Position numbers and translations under genes: made by a program. Source: Isoetes taiwanensis (Eukaryota; Streptophyta; Lycopodiopsida; Isoetales; Isoetaceae). Taken from it: a stretch of 64,000 nucleotides of DNA. Below the pieces are notes generated by a model. That model had not been told where the DNA came from, searched no databases, and saw nothing but the letters and a program-made list of their open reading frames with translations. The DNA lies in assembly GCA_021234155.1 (NCBI GenBank), contig JAJEKV010000022.1, forward strand, positions 3,343,996 to 3,407,995. The letters run 5' to 3'. Within the stretch, counting starts at the first letter, position 1, and each line of letters starts with the position of its first letter. Of this stretch, positions 21,170-32,725 are shown piece after piece.

Positions 21170-24042
21170 CTTCTTTTCTCCATTGCCACATTGGGGGCTA
21201 AGAATATAGGTGAAGGGCATTTCCCTTGTCCTAAACACATCGTGCTTTGGGGGTGCTTTACCTAAGAGCACATATATTTTTCTTCTGCTTTCCATGGACA
21301 ACAACTCCATTCACCAATCTAATTCCATTCTCTCTGATTTTGGCCTCTTCTCTGGATGTAAGATCAATCTAGCCAAATCAAAAACTCACTACCCATAATC
21401 AAACTGTTGATATAAATGCTGCTTCTGCTCTCATTTGTATCTTCAACCCCCTCACGTTACTCGAAAATGCTTGGCATCCCCTTTACAATCAGAGTTAATG
21501 CTGCCAACCTCTGGTCCGAGCTCATTGAAAGGATTACCTCAAAGCCCTCAATGTCAAATATATGTCTAAAGCTGGTCATGCCATTCTAGCCAAATCTGTC
21601 ATTGCCTCCACCCATGTCTATCAATCCTCTCTTATTCTATCCCCCGGGAAGGTATACAAGAAGATTTAAAGTATTCTGAGCAGATTCATTAATTGTAGTC
21701 AAAATAAGAGGTGTTGGACCCCGATTTCATGGATGAGTGCTGCAAGACTAGGAGCCTGGGGGGAGCTGGGGATCATTGATGTCAAGAAGCATACAACCGC
21801 TCTTATAGCCAAATACCTATTCAAGATCATTAATAATGAAATCAAGCATCCAATTTATGTCCTCATTCGCCATTATATTTCTAAATGCAAACCTTATGGC
21901 TGGAACATTAAACTTCATCTCCCAGATGGCCTTTTCTTTGATCTCAAGATCCCTTCTCGTATCCCTTTCCTTATTTGGAAGTGGATCAAAGCTTGGCAGC
22001 AGGTAAAGTATATGTTCTCTTGGATTCTAGGTATCTTTCTGATAAAATATAAGAAAAGCCTTAGCAAAATTTGCTATCTAGTTAATGCTTGCTATAATTC
22101 TTCACAAAAGGACCCTTTAGCAATGCATATATATTCAAATGAAATTCAAATCATAGATCTAAAGTTTCAATGGTTACTGTTCATATGGGCATTGATCCGA
22201 TCACTGTAGCTACTTTGACTTATAAACCAAGCAAATTTAACTGAACTTTAATCAATCCATGAGATGAGTAGCTAGGCGGAATTGTGCCGAATTTTCCTTA
22301 TATCTTGTGACCAGAGTATGTTACATATATACAGAGTTTTCCTGGGCTTAAGGACGTCGGTTAAGCCAACAGAATCGGCCGACTTTGAGTTGGCATTATT
22401 TGAATGGTATTTGGCTCCTTTTCGGTAGCCTCGACCTCCTCAGCTTATTTATAAAAGATATTATACAACCATGGTTTATCAACCATTGAAACTTGTTTAC
22501 ATATGACCCTAGATCTAAACAATCATAATAACCTAGGTCATTGAAGTTTATGAGTGCACAAATGATTTCTATGCACTATTCTCTATGAAATATATGATGA
22601 TTCAATTGTAAATCCCAACACTATCTTGAACAGAATATTTTTTGGAATCCTTATCTGTTAGGGAGAAGCAACTTTGAATGTCTGATTCGGAATTTCTCTG
22701 ATCAAGCCAAACTCTAGCAAGACAAGGGTCTTATCTATATTTCTGACCGTTTCAACCAAGGGACTCTTATCGCCTTTGCTAATTCTGTTATCAGGGATCA
22801 AGACGAAGTAAATAGGAGATTGTACAACACAATTTTAGAATACATCTCAACTACAGAATGGAGTGATACCCCTATAATATGGCATCTCAATGGTTCACTC
22901 ATTTTCAAAGTTAAAAATGCCTAGAAGTTTCTGACAAGGAATCAAAGAATGATCATCCACAATAAATGGCAGATATCAGAGGAGAGATGCAAAATCAACA
23001 TCATGCATCTGTGCAAATCCTCCATCAACCCGAAGATAAAGGCATTCATTTGGCAGCTATGGCACATAAGCCTTGCCACAAACAAAAATCGTTATAGATG
23101 CCGATTTGCAACTTCAGATGCTTGTCCCAGATGCCTTTCTTATGCTGAAACAGGGGATCACCTTTTCAATTCTTGTTTCTGGTCTCAATGGACCGTCGAG
23201 ATTGCCTCAACAAAACTAAATCTGAATCTGTCCATGGACTGCTCTGAGCAAGACTTCTTCATGCCCACTCAACCCAGGCATTGGAGCTTCTATATCCTCC
23301 TCTGGAGAATTTGGAAAGCCAAAAACCAATAGGTCTTCAATGAAGAAATCATTTGGCCTCAGACCATTCTATCACAGGTCCAATATGATGTTAGTTGGAT
23401 CCACCATGTTTACTCATGATCTATTTTGTTTTGCAGGGAAAATATTCCTTCTATACAGAAGAATCTCTTTTCAGACAAGAAGTTCAAAGATATTGAGAAA
23501 TGGGCATCGAACTTCCTCCAAGAACTAGTTCCCATCACTTTGAAGAAGACTGTGACTGTACCTGCTCTTGGGCACTGGAACCGGACCTCAAAAGAAAATT
23601 CATATGTCGAAAAGACAATTTAGGCAGATTCAATTATGCCAAGGCTCACTTTTTTCCATGCATCTACTGCCACCTCACTATGGTTACTAAAAGCGCAGAT
23701 CCTTTCAACACCACAATGCATACTGTGGATGAAGAAGACTCTTAGAAGATCTCAGGAAGCAGCATATAGGATCGGATCCTATAAAGACAATCCTGACCTT
23801 TACATTTTCATTTTTCAGTTTTCAGCTTATGAACTAAGATTATGTTTGAAGTTTAAACCGTAACCTAGTTCCTTCTAGTTCTATTTTTAAAAGGTTATAT
23901 ATAGGACTATCTCTAAACCTTTTTGATAAGTCGAGTGTTTCTTGACTTACAGGGTGGACACTTCCCATTAAAAGTTGTCTTTTTGTACTCTTTTCAAAAT
24001 ATATAAATATATACCATACTTCAATTAAAAAAAAAAAAAAAG
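21170..24042 (+). mobile_element. LINE B, 5'-truncated, 3' end with poly(A)
   Basis: C-terminal ORF2 pieces in order are ILSDFGLFSGCKINLAKSKT (end of reverse transcriptase), GAWGELGIIDVKKHTTALIA, and NPYLLGRSNFECLIRNFSDQ. After them come the zf-RVT domain, IKAFIWQLWHISLATNKNRY and then CPRCLSYAETGDHLFNSC, and a short tail. Multiple stops and frameshifts are present. The element ends in an A15 run at 24027-24041. The 5' end was lost, the usual outcome of incomplete reverse transcription. A solo LTR interrupts it at 22079-22620. LINE B is on the opposite strand to LINE A and carries the part that LINE A lacks, but they lie 15 kb apart. Confidence 0.88.
22079..22620 (-). mobile_element. Solo LTR inside LINE B
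   Basis: A 542-bp insertion is flanked by CTATC (22074-22078 and 22621-22625). On the minus strand it begins TGTTGGGATTTACAATTG, a typical plant LTR start, and ends ATTAACTA, so the final CA is not conserved. Removing it and one CTATC restores the LINE frame across KICYLEQNIFWNP. No internal retrotransposon sequence remains, which fits LTR-LTR recombination. Confidence 0.82.
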
Positions 24043-24263
24043 AGAAGGCTTACAAAGGTCCTTGGGACCATAAATTTGCAACGATAGGAGGTGGTTATGT
24101 TTGATAAGTTCTATAAGTACATAGAAGACAGCAGGTACGAACGAACTTACTTAAGTTTGAACCAGATTGTAGTGTGTACAACCATTTAGTAATGGCATGC
24201 AATTTTGATATGAAAGATTTAGGGGATAATATTTTTGAGTTGACATCTGATGTGGATGAACAC
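24043..24263. other. Spacer between LINE B and the 4.2-kb element
   Basis: Short AT-rich spacer with no recognised feature. Its last bases, ATTC at 24264-24267, are the proposed target duplication of the next element. Confidence 0.5.
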
Positions 24264-24736
24264 ATTCAACAAAGTTTAAATTGAAACGCACTAATTTGCT
24301 CCAAACGCACTTCAAAAGGAATCTTTAAAAGATTCCCTAAAATTCCCCCAAAAAGGTCCATTTTCACGATCTATTTGTGACAAGCGTGACATTTTGGACA
24401 TTTTTTAGGTACCCTTTTTGAGGGGGTAATTGAACTTAGCTTACATGCGAAATTGTTTATTGCCCCGTTTTGGCCCCCTAGTTTGGTATGAAAAATACTA
24501 ACAAATCTAAATACAATAAAAAATTTGACATTGAAACAAATAGCAATTCCACTAGAGCAACAAAAGCATATAATATTCAAAGTTTTTAAAACCATTACAA
24601 ATTTTTAAACAAAATTGTAAAAAATGTAATACATTTGACATTCTGAATAAAGTTATATTTTGCGGCTTTAATTTCCCCCACATTTGTTGGACGATATGAA
24701 TCTGAACCATAGGTGAGCTCAAGAGGCATATAAAAA

Positions 24737-25105
24737 TATAAATTTATACCACGTGAGCTCAAGCAGTGCACGGAGAGACAACTCGAGCGGTATAAATTTA
24801 TACCGCTAAGCTCAAGCGGTATAAATTTATACCATCACCCCACAGGAAAAGAGCGGGAGCAGTATAAATTTATACCGACATTTTTTTACACGAGAAGCCA
24901 CGGTATAAATTTATACCGCGAGCTCTCTTTAGAAACGTTTTGCTACAACTCTAGTATGATATAACACACAAAAAATCATTTATATAAAACTATCTTCATG
25001 GTTATAACGTGACATTGCATAGATATAACATGCCATGGGTTGGTTAAAACAAGGCAAAATATGTTCTACATCTCGTTTTCAGCTTGACGGTATAAATCTA
25101 TACCG
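24737..25105. repeat. Left cluster of 18-bp palindromes (6 copies)
   Basis: Copies of CGGTATAAATTTATACCG or close variants lie at 24737 (left half degraded), 24788, 24817, 24860, 24901 and 25088. Most variants keep GTATAAATTTATAC, and changes fall in the outer CG pairs or one central base. Several are preceded by GAGCTCAAG-like text. Clustering and palindromic form suggest protein-binding sites. Confidence 0.93.
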
Positions 25106-25800
25106 AGACTAGGAAAAGTTTTTGTGAAGGAAGCTTTGGGATTTCTATATTCTAACGAATGCAGGAGTTTCTTAGAGCATGAGTTTCTTCTGAAAGTGGA
25201 AGAAAAAAGCATTTAGGGTTTTGTTGATGCGGCCAGTTTAGGGTTCATGCATATGCATATGAGGGACGGAGGCGCTGGATCAGAATGAGAGATGGAGTAG
25301 CAAAGTAATGTTGCTTGCTCCTAGATCTTCTCATAGCTACTAAACGTTCCTTTTCATGCCTACAAATCTTGCATCAGTTTATACGAGTTTTGCATCTTGG
25401 CTCTGTTTTGGCACAACCCTGAGTTTAGTTCCTGCCCATTCATGGATCTCTTGTTATATAGAGAAGAAATAACATTAGAATAGCCGAAGATTCACAAAAG
25501 GCCACTGGAAATTTGAATAGTTGGAACCCTGCGCAGCCATGTGTTGAGGTGCTGCTCTACGGATCAATGATGCTTCAGGAATAGGAGGAGCTTTTTCTTG
25601 TTTTTATGCTGCTCATTTTGGAGACTATTGCTAGTATATTCTGCGGGGCTGAGTTCACATTTTGGCAGTCGCTGGAGAAGAGCCCTTCTAAGCCAACTAT
25701 CCACCATAGCTAAGAGCTCCAGAATGCCTGAGAAGAGCCTTTTTCTACTTAAAGCTAAAAAAAGTCGGATGTTTTTTTTGTAGTGCACTGTCCTCTGAAG

Positions 25801-26145
25801 TTTAGGCATATGCAGAACCTGTAGAAGTAGCAGTTGTGGAAGTAGCTCCTGTTGAAGCAGCTGTGGAAGGTGCACAAGCTCCTGTTGAAGCACATGTCCA
25901 TTGAAGAGCCTGCCCAAGTGACACCAAAGGAAAACGGTGCAGCAGTGCCCTCTGCTCCTAGACCTTTGTCTCCCTATGCTAGGGTATGTCTCTTAAACTT
26001 GCACTACATATGTCTAGATTAAGATCATTTTGTTTCTATACTTGCACCAAATCTGTCTAGATTAAGATCATTTTGAATCTCATTAACCAACTTTGGTATG
26101 CAAGGTATCCGAGTTGAAACCCCATCTTCGCCAACTCCTTCGGGC
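25801..26145 (+). pseudogene. TROL/TIC62-type FNR-anchor gene fragment
   Basis: Exon-like text at about 25803-25982 reads AYAEPVEVAVVEVAPVEAAV, then after a one-base shift IEEPAQVTPKENGAAVPSAP and RPLSPYAR. A GT-AG gap (GGTATGTC ... TGCAAG) leads to Y-P-E-L-K-P and, after two one-base deletions, SSPTPSG. The pattern Pro/Val/Glu-rich stretch plus PLSPY..Y..LKPP.SPTPS is the FNR-recruiting motif of the thylakoid proteins TROL and TIC62. The rhodanese or dehydrogenase part is absent. It is a broken, intron-containing genomic fragment, apparently captured by the surrounding transposon. Confidence 0.7.
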
Positions 26146-26274
26146 CTTCTTTGAGATGAGAACTTTGCTCGAGGTAAATTTTACAAAGTTCTCATCTCGG
26201 CTCCGCTCCATTAGTTCTTGCAAAGTGGGAGAGAGATTCCATTGAGAAATGGATCAACAAAAAATAGCTTTAAC

Positions 26275-26633
26275 TTTTCAGGAGAAAGACCTTGGCAGCG
26301 TAAGTGAGATTGGCTTTTTGAAGATTCAAGAAGGTTCCACTTATACAGACATGCGCAAGGAGATTGAGAACGATGTAACTATGTTGTTACTTTCAAAAAC
26401 TCTAAAGTTACTTAAGGTGTAATAATGGTCTCAATCCTAGTGTAAACCTTCATCTCAATTTGTGGCACAATGGTACAATCCAGATCTAGAAGTTTCGCGA
26501 TATGCTAGCCAAAAGGAAGCATGGCCCATCTGCAAAAGTGACACGCCATGTGTTATGTGCTTATTCAAGGTTACAGAACCGCAGAATCGCCAAGGAGTTG
26601 GCACTAATTGAAAACGATCACATGTTCTTTTGA
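26275..26633 (+). pseudogene. Unrecognised coding-like fragment in the 4.2-kb element
   Basis: Two protein-like pieces: GSVSEIGFLKIQEGSTYTDM followed by RKEIEND (about 26295-26375), and FRDMLAKRKHGPSAKVTRHV followed by LCAYSRLQNRRIAKELALIE and a stop at 26631 (about 26495-26633). GT- and AG-type borders between them are possible. No family was recognised. Being inside the same transposon, it may be a second captured host exon or a relic of the element's own gene. Confidence 0.35.
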
Positions 26634-27088
26634 TTCAAAGTAATATGTGTGTTGGGTTTTGTAAGAAAAGGTTAAGGTTCCTTTCTAATAAAAAGTACAG
26701 AAGATTTAATAGGGTTCTTCCATTGTAGTTTCTTGGTAAGCTCTTTTTGTCGTCAGTAAACTTTTTTTGCATGTCTTGATTGTCGATTTGATAATTTTGT
26801 GTAAACTTTGGTCTTTCAAGCTTTGATTGTGATTGGATTGACCAAATTCGAATTTATCATTAAGTTCTGCAGTTAATTAGTAGCTAGAAAATATTCATAT
26901 TAAACTTGAAGATTTAATCAAATTCAAGATGTCTTTCACAAGCTCCAAAAAGTGCTAAATACAATAAGCAGGCTGAAGTACTTCAAATTATCAAACAAAT
27001 GCATACAGAAGAACGACGCTGGAGACATCAAGGAAAACAAAATCTCAAGGTGATGAGAGTCTTGTGGACTGGGTGGACCCACCACCTA

Positions 27089-27146
27089 TGGTATAAATTT
27101 ATACCGATGGGTTTTCATTTCAACTTGTCGGTATAAATTTATACCG
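27089..27146. repeat. Right pair of 18-bp palindromes
   Basis: Two copies at 27089-27106 (first base changed) and 27129-27146 (perfect CGGTATAAATTTATACCG), 40 bp apart start to start. They mirror the left cluster at nearly the same distance from the element end after removal of the nested MITE. Confidence 0.93.
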
Positions 27147-27221
27147 CTGCACCTGACTATTTCTTATTTGAAATATTCTCTGCAAATTGGCTATGACATG
27201 CCCTGTTATTTAAAGACCTTA

Positions 27222-28059
27222 GGGTCACTTCCCACTCGCCATTAAGTTAAGTTAGCTTAACTACTTGGTTATCTCTTAATCTAACTAGAAAAAATTTCTA
27301 CTTTTCCACTAAGGTGGTTAAATTAGAACTAACTTAACTAAGCATGAAAATTTGCATTCCCATCAAGCCCAATAAGTTATAATTAAAAAGTTGAATTAAA
27401 GCTTGAGTGGATGATTCACACTAGTAGTTAAAGTGCTAGGTTAGATTAGCATTAATTAAGCTTGTTTCACACTGCCAGTTAAGAATTTATGTTATGTTAA
27501 AGAGAGTTTTGTTGGCAAAAACAATTAATGCCAACTACCAACAATGCACACTTATTAAAATGCACTTAAGGTTAACACAAATGTAGTGCTAGACTTTGCA
27601 ACTAATTTTTTAGAAACAAGGGATCCTTCCATAGTGAAAACCTCGAGCAATTGGTGGGAGAGCTATAAAACTATGTATACACAAAATATTATGAAGATGC
27701 ATATTCCTAAATGGAAAGAGGCAACAAGAAATATGCATTTTCATATACAATAATATAAATAACTTAACTATACTATTAAGCCTTTCTCACTTAAAAGTTA
27801 GGTTAAGTTAGTGCCTAACCGAGTTAAGTGTACCTCTCCTAGGTCACTTAACTTCTAGTTTAAAATAAGGGGTCCAGTTAAAATTTTAATTAAACTTAAC
27901 TTAACTACTGTCAGTATGAAAGGGACCTTGTTAAGTTAACCATAGTTAAAATTTAACCAAATCCTAACTTAACTGCTAGTAAATTAAGTGCTAGTGTGAA
28001 AACAAGTTTCCGTTATTTGTCACATTTAACCTAACTTAACCGCCAGTGGGAATTGACCC
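27222..28059. mobile_element. Nested MITE, PIF/Harbinger-like (TTA TSD)
   Basis: Termini are GGGTCACTTCCCACTCGCCA on the left and, read in reverse complement, GGGTCAATTCCCACTGGCGG on the right, followed in both by TTAAGTTARGTTA-type text. The flanks are TTA (27219-27221 and 28060-28062), the target duplication typical of PIF/Harbinger. The 838-bp body is AT-rich and full of TTAAGTTA/TAACTTAA motifs on both strands. No transposase coding is present. Confidence 0.88.
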
Positions 28060-28456
28060 TTATACAGATAGTGCTATGTAACAACTTTTGGTAACACTAT
28101 TTAATATGAATACTTACTTCGAATGCTTTCTTCTCTGTTAAAAGTTTAAAGAATTTATTTCTGCTAAACGATGTGTTCTGCTACCGTGAGAGTATTCATG
28201 CACGCTTTGCAACACAACCTACTTCAATTGCATGTATTTTGGCAATGGAAATTCTATGGCTCCCGTGAAATTCTGCTTGACCCCCCTAAATGGCTTCCTT
28301 CAAAAGTGTCGTTTTCATGACGGCTTTGCAAAAATCATATCCAAAAAACTTGAATGCCTCTATTTTTTGCTCTTTTTAAAAATTTCCAATTTTTTTGAGG
28401 GAATCTTTCAAACGCACTTCTTAAATAAGTGCGTTTCATTTTAAACCTTGTTATTC

Positions 28457-30239
28457 TGGAAAGTCTACAAATATAGTATGCTGTCTCCTATGTGATGTTG
28501 CTAGCAGCAGTAAGACAACTTCAAGAAATCAGGGACCAAAAAGGGCAGTGACCAAGTCAGCAGGTAAAAAACAGCTAGTATTGAAGTTAGTCAACAAGTC
28601 AGTAGGAAAAAAGCAGGAAGGCATTTGTGGTCATGCCACTCATCTACAATATCTTTAGTACAAACCAATGACCTCCACATGTCGTTTGATGATTTGTATG
28701 TCATATCACATGGTTGACATGTTGGTCCAAGACCACAATAACACATGTACAAGTGCAATCAACACCATGGATTCTTGCATCTAACCTTATCTTGTTGAGT
28801 GCTTGTCTAACCAAGTCTTAATCTCACGTGATACACATCTGTCCGTCACTTTTCTCACAAATGGAGGCTTCAATGCCTGAGAATGAGATCTCGAATTTTG
28901 GATTATCCCTTCTAAACCTTCTAAAGAATGCAAACATTGATGTAGAAACAAAATGCAATCAACACCTTATGAACAATAGCAAAGAAAACTAGCAAATCAA
29001 AGCATTGGAAAATTCACAAACCTCAGTTTCTTCCAAAAAATGTAGAGGATGCAGGTACTTTTTACCTGGGCGTGCCAAATCTTTATGACATGCTTCGTGC
29101 ATGGTGAAACTCGAGAGTGAATCTTTCAAAAATCCGTGACTACTTTTTGTTGCTTTCTACTTAGCTTATCAGACCTTCTTTGCCTCTTGAACATTGACCA
29201 GGGACCATCTCCAATTTCAGCTTCTATTCTCCTACGTACGGTTGTTGTCACATACCTTCTATTCAAGTTCAAACATTTGGAAGTTCATAAGCAATTTGTT
29301 CCACTATAAATAGCAAAGACCATGGCAGAGGTCCCTGGTCGATTTTTTGCCTCATCATCCTGCCTTGTGCGCCTCCTGGTCGCCGCCCTGTGCGCCTAGG
29401 CACGGAAGGCCCTATGCACCATGCCCAGGTAACTCCCTGATGGAGTAAACACCAAGATACAGAGTATGGATTCGGTTTTATTCAGCAGCAACGCCTCGAG
29501 ACCAGCACACTGTGCACCATGCCCAAGTATCTCCCCATCGGAGTAAACACCAAGTTATAGAGTTCGGATTTAGTTTTGTTCGACCCCATCCGCAATTTCG
29601 GCCATCGGAATCAGGTTTTGGGTGGCTTTGAATTGAATTATTTTGGACAGTTGTGTGCCCAGTTTTAGTTCACATGCCCTTTCCAGCTATCTAGCATAGA
29701 GCTTTGAGTTGCTAGCATAGAGCTTAGAGTCTACACAGCCCTGTTTGGTGGCCCAGATTCTGCACCCAACTTAAACGTTGTCAATTTGGTTCAGAATTCA
29801 CAGCATCCTTGCAAGCCAAAGCCCCACCGCTCCAATATCTCATGACTAAGCATCGTCAATGCCACCATAACTTCATTGGTGCGGAGCTTTTGCGTGTCAC
29901 ATGGCTTGAACATTTTTCGCTTCCAGAATTTGATCTCATCAACCAGCACGCCTCTCCTCAATCACGGGTCCTCCGCGCTTGCCCTCATCAGACCAGCATC
30001 TTCTTCTGGACACCTTGCACAACGCATCTCTTGCAGGGCCGACGATTTCCTTGGGCGGTAAGCTTCTATTTCAGATACTGAATTTGCTCTACTCCACCAT
30101 CTTGTCGTCTCCCCCCTCTTGCCCAAACTAGAGGTAGTGTTGGACATGTGACTCTGGAAAGCTCTTCTGTAGAGTTGGTACTTCCAAAGGCACCTCCAAC
30201 ACATGTTGGAAGTTCTTCAAAACAAATGAGGTTAGTAGT
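28457..30239. other. No recognised gene; short direct repeats
   Basis: A roughly 90-100-bp phrase (CACCATGCCCARGTAWCTCC ... GGAGTAAACACCAAG) occurs twice at about 29417 and 29516, with the wording CGGTTTTATTC / TAGTTTTGTTC after each. Motif ACATGTTGGAAG recurs from 30145 to 30300. No gene was identified. Confidence 0.5.
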
Positions 30240-31077
30240 TCCTGTTCAGAAGAATGTCATATAGGCTACACTCCCAAAACATGTTGGGAGTCTCTCACAT
30301 GAAGGAGGCACTTCTGGACAAATAGAATATGCAATGCATGTTGAAGGTTCCTCAAGGCAGGAGGAGTTTCCTCCTCTTTCCTCGAGCAAGCCTGGGATAG
30401 CTTCTTCTTCAACCACACCGCATATCTCGACCTCTACACCATGGAGGTCTTCTGACACAGTGGCAAGGGTCACAGGTGTCCATTTTTCTGAGTGGCCATG
30501 CAAAGGCGTGTCATCTCCAGCCATTTCACTTCGTGTGTCAGAGGCTGTTGCCATCATGGTGGACAATAATAAGAAAGAAATTGCATCCTATTTTCAACAG
30601 TTGCAGGCCAAGCATGACTCAATAGATATTCTGTTACCACTAGGTGAAATTTTTTATGAGGTTCAGGAGTGCAGGTCAACCTTTGAGCGTTTTGGGGCCC
30701 CTATGGTGCAGATCAATCTTGAGGCTCTCCTCAGCACTTGCTCTATGTGATTCTGCTCCCCTGTCGCATATGGTCGCTTTGCTCCACTCCAGTGGGCTGA
30801 TTTGGCTGAAGATAATACTGTCTTGCCACAGGCCCAGGATATATCTTCAAACTCTCCTGAGATTCCAGTAGTCACATTTGATGTGACTCTGTCACAAATC
30901 CAATGCGGTTAGACCCTTAAGCGGAGCCGTATCTCCTTTTACTTATCTAGTATGGAGTAAGTACATTATGTTGCAGGCTCATGTTCTCGCGCCACCCTCT
31001 TGTGCAACCTAGATGAGAAATCTTCATTTTGTACTTATTGTTGATTAATAAACTTTTTGTTCGTCCTTAAAAAAAAA
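30240..31077 (+). pseudogene. LINE fragment: ORF1 N-terminus joined to a 3' tail
   Basis: The frame 30334-30750 has STPWRSSDTVARVTGVHFSE and AISLRVSEAVAIMVDNNKKE. These align in order with the ORF1 of the LINE at 57.5 kb (W..NDTVARL...FSDW, then RVTEALFILEQNNKKD). After about 30900 the sequence passes to a non-coding end with AATAAACTTTTTGTTCGTCC and a short A9 run near 31070. ORF2 is missing, so this is an internally deleted copy. Confidence 0.65.
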
Positions 31078-31770
31078 GGTTTAAGCCAGCCTTAAATTGC
31101 AAAAGATTCGTTAAGTCCATAAAAACCCCGTGTATTACTTTTTGTGATGTGGCTATAACATGTCAAAGAGCCGGATATACCATAGATATACCCGTGGTTT
31201 AAACATGATGGGCTCCGATATATATAATGCTCCAACCAAGAATTGAGATATTGTTTATTGTGATACCATACCCTAAAGTAAGCTTTCCTTACTTTTTGGG
31301 TGTGGTGGTGGAGACATCATGGTTGCAATGGATGCTTCATTGCAACATAGTAGCCATTGTAATTCCACTTTAGTATGCTTAGATTTTCGTAACATGGGTT
31401 CAGATCCTACATATTCAAGAACGCCTTGTGCGCCATTCAAAACTCACATATAGTCAACTATAAAATGCCGAACATTAATAATGGGTCCAACCTTGTAGAC
31501 TTGGAACCAACAAAATATTTGTGGTAGTGGCAAAGGCCACAGCTATAAACGGGCCACAAAATAATCTTTTTTGTACGCATAAGGGCCCCTGGGTATTTGT
31601 TCAAGAATTTGGTTCTCTAAAAATAGCTTTTATGCAGTTAGTTATACGAGTTAGAAGGCAAGACATTCTCCATTACGGCCTGCACTTGCTGGAAAAAGAA
31701 TGGCCTGTCTTTTAATTCAATTCAAAGAATCAATCAATCCTTTACAAAAGATAGTTACATACACTCTTAT
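31078..31770. other. No recognised gene; GALS downstream flank
   Basis: AT-rich, no coding signal recognised. On the minus strand it forms the 3' flank of the GALS gene, whose stop is at 31771-31773. Confidence 0.55.
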
Positions 31771-32725
31771 CTACAATACCACAGGTTGTTCGCCTATCTG
31801 TTGAACCTCATACTTCTTTATAGATGCAGCAATGGCCTTCATACTGTCGTCAAACACATAAGAGTTCTTTTTGTGCATGATCCTAGTATTATTCTTATTT
31901 AGGCTGACGTATTCGGTGCATAGTTCTTTCCTATTTGTGATGGTGTCATGGTAGTGGTAATAACGGAGCTTCAACCCCTTTGTGTATATCTTCTCTCCAG
32001 CCATCTGCTCTGATAAATGAACTCCTGCAGTTTCTGCCTTAGCAGCCCTCATTGCATATTTCCGGTTTAGAAAACCTTCGCTCATATCTCTGAAAACGAG
32101 CTTTTCAAATCCCCACTGGCTGCAAATAAAGGCGTTCCTTAAAAGTGTTAGAATTGAAACTAAAGAATGCAGTATTATATCACAATCCATGATGTTTAAT
32201 GACATAATCACGACATATTATGTCGTGAACACTATGGAAATTTATAAGATCTGAAGCATTACCTTGATGATCCAGTTTTGTTTTCATCCTCTTTCAAGCA
32301 TATGTTTCTAGCCATAGGAACCTGCTCAAATAGAACCTGACTATAGTTCTCATACTCAGCAAGAACATTCTCCAGTGTTGTATCAGGAGGAACATAAACA
32401 TACTCATCAACATCAAAGAAAAATGTCCAGTTTGCCATGAACTTGTATCTCAGCATGCAGTCATTAACAATCAAAAACTGGTTGTAGTAATAACCATCAT
32501 ATTTCTCTTGTTCCATATAGTTCTGGATTGTAACTCTCCCAGTCTTAACCCAAGGCTCTAAAACTTTTTGAACATCTGGATGAATGCCTCCTGCATCATG
32601 CAACACAAAATGTGATCTGGGGCCAAAGAATTTAGCATGGTAAGCCATCCATTCTCTGATCCTCTGGGGGCTCATATCACCATACAATGAGGATCCACAG
32701 TATAAATAATCATAAGGATATGGAG

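Larger units (their letters stand above)
24268..28452. mobile_element. 4.2-kb terminal-inverted-repeat DNA element with captured genes
   Basis: The left end AACAAAGTTTAAATTGAAAC followed by GCACT and the reverse complement of the right end AACAAGGTTTAAAATGAAAC followed by GCACT form imperfect terminal inverted repeats. A weaker match continues through GATTCCCT. Flanks carry ATTC (24264-24267, 28453-28456). An 18-bp palindrome, CGGTATAAATTTATACCG, is clustered about 469 bp from the left end and about 465 bp from the right end once a nested 838-bp MITE is removed. No transposase was recognised. The interior has a TROL/TIC62-type gene fragment and a second coding-like piece. It resembles a Pack-type, non-autonomous element; its superfamily is unknown. 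Confidence 0.65.

Noticed and set aside
22004-22630. GT...AG-bordered insertion in LINE B as an intron or introner
   Set aside because: The CTATC duplication and frame restoration define a 542-bp solo LTR at 22079-22620 instead. The GT and AG are coincidental.
3266-24042. LINE A (5' half, minus) and LINE B (3' half, plus) as one inverted LINE
   Set aside because: They are 15 kb apart with unrelated sequence between, and their edges do not meet at a common coding point as in LINE E.
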